Part shown: positions 59,202 through 64,000 of the stretch, in pieces
How positions within the stretch are numbered: position 1 is the first letter of the stretch
Layout of the letters: every line of letters begins with the position of its first letter
Source of the DNA: Streptomyces sp. NBC_00299
GTDB lineage: Bacteria > Actinomycetota > Actinomycetes > Streptomycetales > Streptomycetaceae
Direction: 5' to 3'
Length of the DNA: 64,000 nucleotides
Assembly: GCF_036173045.1 (NCBI RefSeq)
Contig: NZ_CP108040.1
Location: 158,615-222,614, forward strand
The notes under the pieces: model-generated
The model's input: only the letters and a program-made list of their open reading frames with translations
Databases searched by the model: none
Told to the model about the DNA's origin: nothing
Position numbers and translations under genes: made by a program

Positions 59202-59891
59202 ATGGCACGTCCCAGGCGCGACCACACCAAGATCACCGGCAAGTTCGCCCGGCTCGCCAAAGAACTCGCCGCCCTGCGCCCCGAAGACCTCACCCTCAAG
59301 GAGATCAGCAAGATCACCGGGCTGTCGACGGCGACCCTGTCCCGGGCCACCGACCCCAACCGCTGCCCGTCCTGGCAGACCATGGTGGAGTACCTCACCG
59401 CCTTCGGCGAGGACCCCAACGAGTGGCGCCCCATGTGGGAGATGTACGCCAACGAGCGACAGCGCCAGGCCGCCGGCGTCCCCGTCGACCGCACCCAGCG
59501 CGCCGCATACCAGCGCCAGCGACCCACCCACGTCGTGAACCAGGCCGAATACGCCATCGCGCTGGGCGACTTGCGCCTGTGGCGGGGCAACCCCCCGTAC
59601 AAGACGATGGTCTCCCGCGCACGCGAGGCCCACGTCCCCATCTCCCAGAGCACGATCTCGGAGGCCCTCAGCGGCAAGATCCTGCCCACCGAGGACGCGG
59701 TCAAGGGCATCCTCGCCGGCCTCCTCATGGACTCCAGCGACCCCGAGTACCACGAGTGGCTCGAGGCCCGCCGCGTCCTGGACGCCGGCCGCAGGCGCGA
59801 GAAGATCACCGCCAAGTCCCTGCAGCACTCCGCCACCCGGCGCGTCATCCGGCCGCGCCCCATGCGCACCGTCGTACGGCGAGAGGACTGA
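59202..59891 (+). CDS. XRE-family helix-turn-helix regulator
   Basis: 229 residues, ATG preceded by GGAGGAACGACC. Residues about 30-60 form the helix-turn-helix (TLKEISKITGLSTATLSRAT), followed by WQTMVEYLTAFGEDPNEWRP. A second, HTH-like region lies around 135-165 (VPISQSTISEALSGKILPTE) with DAVKGILAGLL, so the protein may have two DNA-binding domains in tandem. The family is common in Streptomyces arms and plasmids. Likely controls neighbouring terminal genes; targets unknown. Confidence 0.75.
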   Translation: MARPRRDHTKITGKFARLAKELAALRPEDLTLKEISKITGLSTATLSRATDPNRCPSWQTMVEYLTAFGEDPNEWRPMWEMYANERQRQAAGVPVDRTQRAAYQRQRPTHVVNQAEYAIALGDLRLWRGNPPYKTMVSRAREAHVPISQSTISEALSGKILPTEDAVKGILAGLLMDSSDPEYHEWLEARRVLDAGRRREKITAKSLQHSATRRVIRPRPMRTVVRRED

Positions 59892-59908
59892 TCCCCACCT
59901 CACTCGGA

Positions 59909-59953
59909 CGCCGGAGGGCTCCCGCCGTATCCAGCGGCGGGAGCCCTCCGGCG
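59909..59953. terminator. Hairpin terminator
   Basis: 19-bp stem beginning CGCCGGAGGGCTCCCGCCG with a seven-base loop; 18 bases after the XRE gene stop and upstream of the 3' end of the convergent helicase gene. Confidence 0.8.
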
Positions 59954-60167
59954 TTCCCCAGCCCAAGGCCTTCCACGGCGCGGCAGACGACCGTCAGAAC
60001 GAGTCGCGCAGAAAGAGCCACTTGGGGACAGGGCATCGGCTCTGACCCGTATCGCGAGAGCGGTCTTCGCCCCGAGATGAAACAGCAGGACCCCGGGCAT
60101 CTGCGGCCTGGGGTCCCTGCGTGCTGTGGGAATCCGTCCGGTTCAACGGCCCGACGGCCGGACTGCG

Positions 60168-62849
60168 TTACGCCCACTGCATGCCCAGTTCCCGTAGTGC
60201 GGCGAGCTGGTCTGCGCTGAGCTTGTGGCGGCGGGTTTTGGTGTTGGTGACCCATACGCCGAGCTTGACGGTCACCGGTTCTGTCTCGCCGTCGAGTGTG
60301 ATCTGCTCGCTGTGGCTTCTTGGTACTGGCCGGTGGGTGCCTTCTCGTTCGACCCACTGCGTGAGGGCTGTCAGGCCGCGTTGGAAGGCCTGTTGCGCTT
60401 TGCTCGGGCCCTTCGCCGTGCGACCGGCCGCGGCCGCTGGGGCTGGAGCCTCGAGGGGTGTGATGCCCAACGCAGACAGCTGCTCCTGCTGTTCCGCGGA
60501 CAGCTGCGTCCAGATGGCCGGATTCTTCTGCCGTTGGAGCCACTTGCCGATGTCGTCGCCGTCCATGAGTACGCCGGGGGCGATGTCGGGCAGGTGGCCG
60601 TCGGCGTCGACGAGGTCGGCGAGTACGCGGTAGTGGCGCTGCCAGTCGAGCGGCCAGGGGCAGTCCCAGTCCGGGTCGATCTCGGTGAGCTGCGCCGCGC
60701 GCACGGCGGCTCGTTCCGGGTCCTTGCCCAGGCCGTTCTTCGCGCCTTTGCGGCGGAGGTTGGCCATGTGCTGCCCGACGGGTACCAGGCCGTCGGCTTC
60801 GCTCTCGCCCCACACCGCGTCCTGACGCGGCGCGAGGTGCCCGGTGGCCCGCCGGAACGACCGCAGCGCGGCGAGCTTGGCCTCCCATGCCTCTTCGCCC
60901 GGCTCCCAGACCATCCCGGCCTCCGACGCGTCGAGCAGTTCCTTGCGCCGGTCCTCCAGTTCCCCGGCCCGCAGCGCCTTGCGCTGTTGGTGCACCCAAC
61001 GCCCGAGGGGGAAGTCCTTGGTGACGCCGACCTGGGTCTCGGTGTCGTAGGGGACGGCGTGGAGGCCGGTGATGTGGTGCTTCTTCCGCCAGCGGAGGAG
61101 GGCCTGGTAGCCCTCCAGCCACACCAGCGACTCGGGCCGGTAGACCCGGGTGCGCAGGAACGCGGCGATGGTCGCCGCGTCCCTCGGCGACGAGAAGTGC
61201 AGCAGGGCTGCTTCGGCAGCGGCGTTGGTGTCGTCCTGCTCCTGGTCCTCGCCGTCGCTTTCGCTGCCGGCCCCGACGATCTGCCCGTCTTCGTCGCGCT
61301 GGAGGTGGGCCTTGCGCTTGCCGTGGGTGAGGGCGCGGGAGGCGAGTTGCTCGACGAGGCGTTCATCGTGTGAGCGCAGGCCCTGGAGTACGGCTACGAG
61401 GGGCCGGAAGCTGGCGCTGGCGACCATGTCGGTGGGGTCCTCGCCAGGCTCCAGGAAGACCGGCACGACGATGCGCGCGATCTTGGTGGTGCCGTCTTTG
61501 TTGAGGCGGAGTGCGCGGCCGATGTTCTGGACGATTTCTACCTGGGAGCTGCGGGTGTCGGCGAAGCAGACGGCTTCCACGCCGCGCTCGCCGGTGATGT
61601 CTACGCCTTCCCCGAGCACGCGGACGCTGGCGAGGAAGGCGCGGTGGACCCGGCGTCCGGTGGCGTCGATGCCGTTGGCGAACTGGCGGAGTACCTCGCG
61701 GCGTTCGGCTACGAGGTGGTCGCCGCACAGCCACGCCGACCACACCCGGTCCGGCGGGACGTGGCGGCCGGTCTCCAGCTCGTAGAACTCCGCGTCGATC
61801 GACGACGAGGGCAGCTTGTCGGCGGCGGCCAGGTCGTCGCCTGTGGCGTCGTTGACGTAGAGCTCGGCAGCGGTCTCCGGCAACTTCTCCGCGAACGCCG
61901 CGGCCTCTTCCACCTTCTGGTGGAACGTCATCACCGTGCGGAGGTTGTGCGCGGCGGCGTGCTCCAGGAGCGCGGTCTGCAACAGGGCCAGGCGCCGGCC
62001 GCGCCGCGCCTCCTCGGACTCTCCGAGGACGGGGGAGGGGTCGCGGATCTCCAGGACGTCGATCTCGAATCCGGCGAGGATTTCGCGCTCGATCGCCTCT
62101 GAGAGTCCGAGCTCTGCGAGCCACGCGCCGTAGGTGCCGTCCGGGTCGTCGGCCATGGTCGCGATCTCCGCCTCCTGGCCGCCGGTGCCCTTCTGCGGCC
62201 GGGGCGCGGCGAGGATGCGCGGGGTGGCGGTGAGGTAGAGCCGGAAGTCGGCGGGGATGCGGGCGTTGTCGTGGATCGCTGCCCAGGGCCGCCCGAGATC
62301 GCCGGCGGTTCCGTGGGCCTCATCCACGATCGCGAGGTCGAGGCCGTCCATCTGCTGCCCGTACAGCCGCTCCCCGCCTGCCAGAGCGGCCTCCAGCGGC
62401 CCGCGGACCTTCCGTTGGCCCACAGGTGCGTCGATGTCCTCGCGGTCCACCAGGGAGGCGTACGTGGCGAACACGACCACGGGCCCGGACCCTGCCCACA
62501 GGGCGAGCTGGATCGGGTTCGTAGTGGTGCGCACCCCCAACTCGTTCAGCACGGGGTCGTTCTCCAGCGAGCACACCGCGACCATCGGGGCCCGGTGGCC
62601 CACCAGGCGCCACGCCTGGGCGGTCTGCGCGAGTAGGTCCAGGGTCGGCACGGTCACGAGGATCCGACCGCCCGGGAAGCACTCCAGCGCGCACGCGGCA
62701 GCCGTGATCGTCTTGCCTGAACCGGTCGCTGACACGATTGTGCCGCGCGCCCCCTCCGGGGGCACAGATGATCTTGCAGAGAATTTCACCCATTTCCGGA
62801 ACGCTGACTTCTGGTCGACCTGGTGTTCCTTGAGCTGAATAGCTGACAT
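60168..62849 (-). CDS. ttrA: TtrA-like terminal DEAH-box helicase
   Basis: 893 residues from the ATG complementary to 62847-62849, which has GGGGAGG eight bases upstream; longer upstream starts are unsupported. SF2 motifs: Walker A ATGSGKT (41-47), DEAH at 176-179 (AIVDEAHGTAGD), motif III LTATPRI, and motif VI QNIGRALR. The C-terminal third (WLEGYQALLRWRKKHH, WVHQQRKALRAGELEDRRKE, NLRRKGAKNGLG, WLQRQKNPAIW, VWVTNTKTRRHKL) is a series of helicase-associated (HA) domains. Homologous terminal helicase genes lie next to telomeres in many Streptomyces chromosomes and linear plasmids (ttrA), where they affect conjugal transfer. Here it is about 0.9 kb from the first telomeric palindrome. Confidence 0.85.
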   Translation of the reverse strand: MSAIQLKEHQVDQKSAFRKWVKFSARSSVPPEGARGTIVSATGSGKTITAAACALECFPGGRILVTVPTLDLLAQTAQAWRLVGHRAPMVAVCSLENDPVLNELGVRTTTNPIQLALWAGSGPVVVFATYASLVDREDIDAPVGQRKVRGPLEAALAGGERLYGQQMDGLDLAIVDEAHGTAGDLGRPWAAIHDNARIPADFRLYLTATPRILAAPRPQKGTGGQEAEIATMADDPDGTYGAWLAELGLSEAIEREILAGFEIDVLEIRDPSPVLGESEEARRGRRLALLQTALLEHAAAHNLRTVMTFHQKVEEAAAFAEKLPETAAELYVNDATGDDLAAADKLPSSSIDAEFYELETGRHVPPDRVWSAWLCGDHLVAERREVLRQFANGIDATGRRVHRAFLASVRVLGEGVDITGERGVEAVCFADTRSSQVEIVQNIGRALRLNKDGTTKIARIVVPVFLEPGEDPTDMVASASFRPLVAVLQGLRSHDERLVEQLASRALTHGKRKAHLQRDEDGQIVGAGSESDGEDQEQDDTNAAAEAALLHFSSPRDAATIAAFLRTRVYRPESLVWLEGYQALLRWRKKHHITGLHAVPYDTETQVGVTKDFPLGRWVHQQRKALRAGELEDRRKELLDASEAGMVWEPGEEAWEAKLAALRSFRRATGHLAPRQDAVWGESEADGLVPVGQHMANLRRKGAKNGLGKDPERAAVRAAQLTEIDPDWDCPWPLDWQRHYRVLADLVDADGHLPDIAPGVLMDGDDIGKWLQRQKNPAIWTQLSAEQQEQLSALGITPLEAPAPAAAAGRTAKGPSKAQQAFQRGLTALTQWVEREGTHRPVPRSHSEQITLDGETEPVTVKLGVWVTNTKTRRHKLSADQLAALRELGMQWA

Positions 62850-62899
62850 TTCCGAGCCTCCCCGATGCTGAATTCTAGTGGCTTTCAGACGGCCGCGTG

Positions 62900-63580
62900 C
62901 GGGGTGCAGGCCGCACGCGGCGTCACTCAAAATCGACCTGCCCGCGAGATGCCATCCGACGGGTGCCCCGTCCGACTTTCCGCGCTTGAACCCCGGCGGG
63001 TCGTCCGGGGCGTGGTGCCCGGCCTCGCGCGTGCAGAAGATGACGTCCCCGCTGGACATCTCCACCGTCCGCGCCGGCCCAGACCGCCGACCTCGCCCAG
63101 CGCCTCCAGCACCCGGCGCCACGCGGTGGTGTCCGGGTGCGTGCCCGGCAGCACGGTCCCTCAGCGAACCTCTCCAGCCGTACCAGGTCCGCCCGTTCAC
63201 GCTGCCGCACGCTCGCGATGTGTATGGCCAACTCAGCAGCCCCGGCCGACCTGCCGCCGCGCCGCACCCCGTCCCGATCCGCGATGCCCACCAGATCTTC
63301 GCTCACCGCCGCAACGCCTTCGTCCCACTCGTCCGCGAACAGCGCACCCCGAGAGGCCGGCGCCATCCCGTCCAGCTCGACAACCTCGCTCTGCGCCCTG
63401 GAGACCGCCCCCGGCTTCCAGCGCGGCCACCAGGTCGTCAGCCACGCTCTGGGCCAGGAGAAGGCCGAACAGCCTCAACCGGGTCTTCACGCCCGCTGTC
63501 TGGTACTCCGTCACCCGGCGTACAGAATCGCTGATCAGCGCGGGATCTGGTCCGGTAGATTCAGGACAACCGGCCATCAT
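62900..63580 (-). pseudogene. Frameshifted terminal gene next to the telomere
   Basis: A clean start (two ATGs at 63577-63580 with GGAAGGG upstream) encodes GCPESTGPDPALISDSVRRV, YQTAGVKTRLRLFGLLLAQS and VADDLVAALEAG. Then coherent sequence continues in other frames: LDGMAPASRGALFADEWDEG, GIADRDGVRRGG, IHIASVRQRERADLVRLERF, and finally MSSGDVIFCTREAGHHAPDD, FKRGKSDGAPVGWHLAGRSI. At least two frame changes (about 63405 and 63140) break the gene. The family is unknown to me; the position between ttrA-like gene and telomere is typical of fast-decaying terminal genes. Confidence 0.45.
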
Positions 63581-63724
63581 GGCCCTTCCTATCGGAATTG
63601 ATGGAGGGATTCCGAGTGGCCGTGAGGGAGACCTATATTTCTGCCAACGGTACATGCTGTTTCAATCTGATGCACTCACTACACTCCAACCCGCACGATC
63701 GGCCCTCTCCCTCGTAGCCAGCCT

Positions 63725-64000
63725 GGCCCGCGCGAGCGGGCCCCAACGGTTCTGGAGGCGCAGCCGGAAGGACCGTCAGGCGAGGAGCGCAGCGGACTCG
63801 CCCCGTCAGGATGGAGCGAAGCGGAGGCCTGACAGCGGGACGAAGTCCCGCAGCTCCGGGAGCGCAGCGGACGGAGCGTCAATCCGATTGCGCAGCAATC
63901 GGATTGAGCGGAACGCGCAGCGTTCCGCCAGCGCTCCCGCGGAGCGGGAGCGCAACCACCGCGCGCAGCGCGGTGGTTCGCTTGCACATCGCGCAGCGAT
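63725..64000. repeat. Streptomyces telomere (right end, archetypal type)
   Basis: A chain of perfect palindromes with 3- or 4-base loops: GGCCCGC-GCGA-GCGGGCC (63725-63742), GCGGGAC-GAA-GTCCCGC (63835-63851), CAATCCGATTGC with GCA loop (63880-63906), GCGGAACGC with GCA loop (63908-63928), GCGCTCCCGC with GGA loop (63931-63953), AACCACCGCGC with GCA loop (63954-63978), and the start of ACATCGC-GCA-GCGAT cut by the window end. Such palindromes fold into hairpins on the 3' overhang that Tap and Tpg use. Read outward-in, the order and loop sequences match the archetypal Streptomyces telomere. Confidence 0.95.

Noticed and set aside
60168..63200. Longer start for the terminal helicase at 63200
   Set aside because: The extra 117 residues lack helicase homology and run into the frameshifted terminal gene; the ATG at 62849 has an excellent ribosome-binding site.
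1..64000. CRISPR arrays, rRNA and tRNA genes
   Set aside because: No regularly spaced direct repeats, no tRNA cloverleaf or rRNA sequence recognised anywhere in the window.

Overview
This window is the terminal part of a linear actinobacterial replicon, almost certainly from Streptomyces. The evidence is very high GC content, a tap-tpg telomere-maintenance operon at the left edge (tap is cut by the window start), and an archetypal Streptomyces telomere at the right edge: a run of perfect palindromes with GCA, GGA or GAA loops from about 63.7 kb to the last base. The last bases lie inside the second palindrome of the known archetypal end, so the physical end should be only some 15 to 20 bases beyond the window. 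I cannot decide between a chromosome arm and a linear plasmid. A RepL-like replication gene pair and the density of insertion sequences fit either a plasmid or an arm that has absorbed one.

Left to right. (1) 0-2 kb holds tap (5'-truncated) and tpg. (2) 2-22 kb is a mosaic accessory region: an ECF-type sigma factor with a coupled partner, an orphan TnpC-like protein, an orphan tail-tube-like protein, a complete IS701-family element, a secreted HNH nuclease, a LexA box between a DUF6233-type gene and a degenerate Y-family polymerase, an HSP18-regulator-like gene, several tiny membrane proteins, a frameshifted coiled-coil gene, an RHH/Fic-type toxin-antitoxin pair, a RepL-like replication module with palindromes and inverted repeats, a complete IS5-family element, and fragments of lamin-tail and ISL3 genes. 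(3) 22.3-46.5 kb is one minus-strand operon of sixteen genes, nearly all joined by 4-base ATGA/GTGA overlaps. It encodes a contractile injection system: sheath, tube, zinc-ribbon protein, Pro/Ala-rich protein, DUF4255 cap, AAA+ ATPase, small protein, DUF4157/HNH candidate effector, tube initiator, LysM-like protein, hub, spike, PAAR tip, gp25-like protein, two baseplate J-like wedges, a beta-helix tail protein and a DUF6519 protein. (4) 46.9-49.8 kb is a three-gene ABC-three-component (ABC-3C) conflict system. (5) 50-51.6 kb has small regulatory and hypothetical genes. (6) 51.7-56.3 kb is a truncated copy of the terminal helicase gene abutting a TniA/TniB (Mu/Tn7-like) transposition module, in which an extra gene fuses a TniA-type N-terminus to a TniB-type ATPase. 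(7) 56.3-58.7 kb is a large gene-poor spacer with an AT-rich island. (8) 58.7-63.6 kb has a small membrane protein, an XRE regulator, a full-length TtrA-like terminal helicase and a frameshifted terminal gene, then the telomere.

Functionally the window combines replicon-end maintenance (Tap, Tpg, TtrA-like helicase, telomere), a large intercellular or stress weapon (the injection system), an anti-invader system (ABC-3C), a toxin-antitoxin pair and several mobile elements. The genes I would examine first are the injection-system operon with its asparagine-substituted ATPase Walker B and DUF4157-HNH protein, the fused TniA/TniB gene, and the RepL origin module whose terminator loop repeats an upstream 20-bp site.
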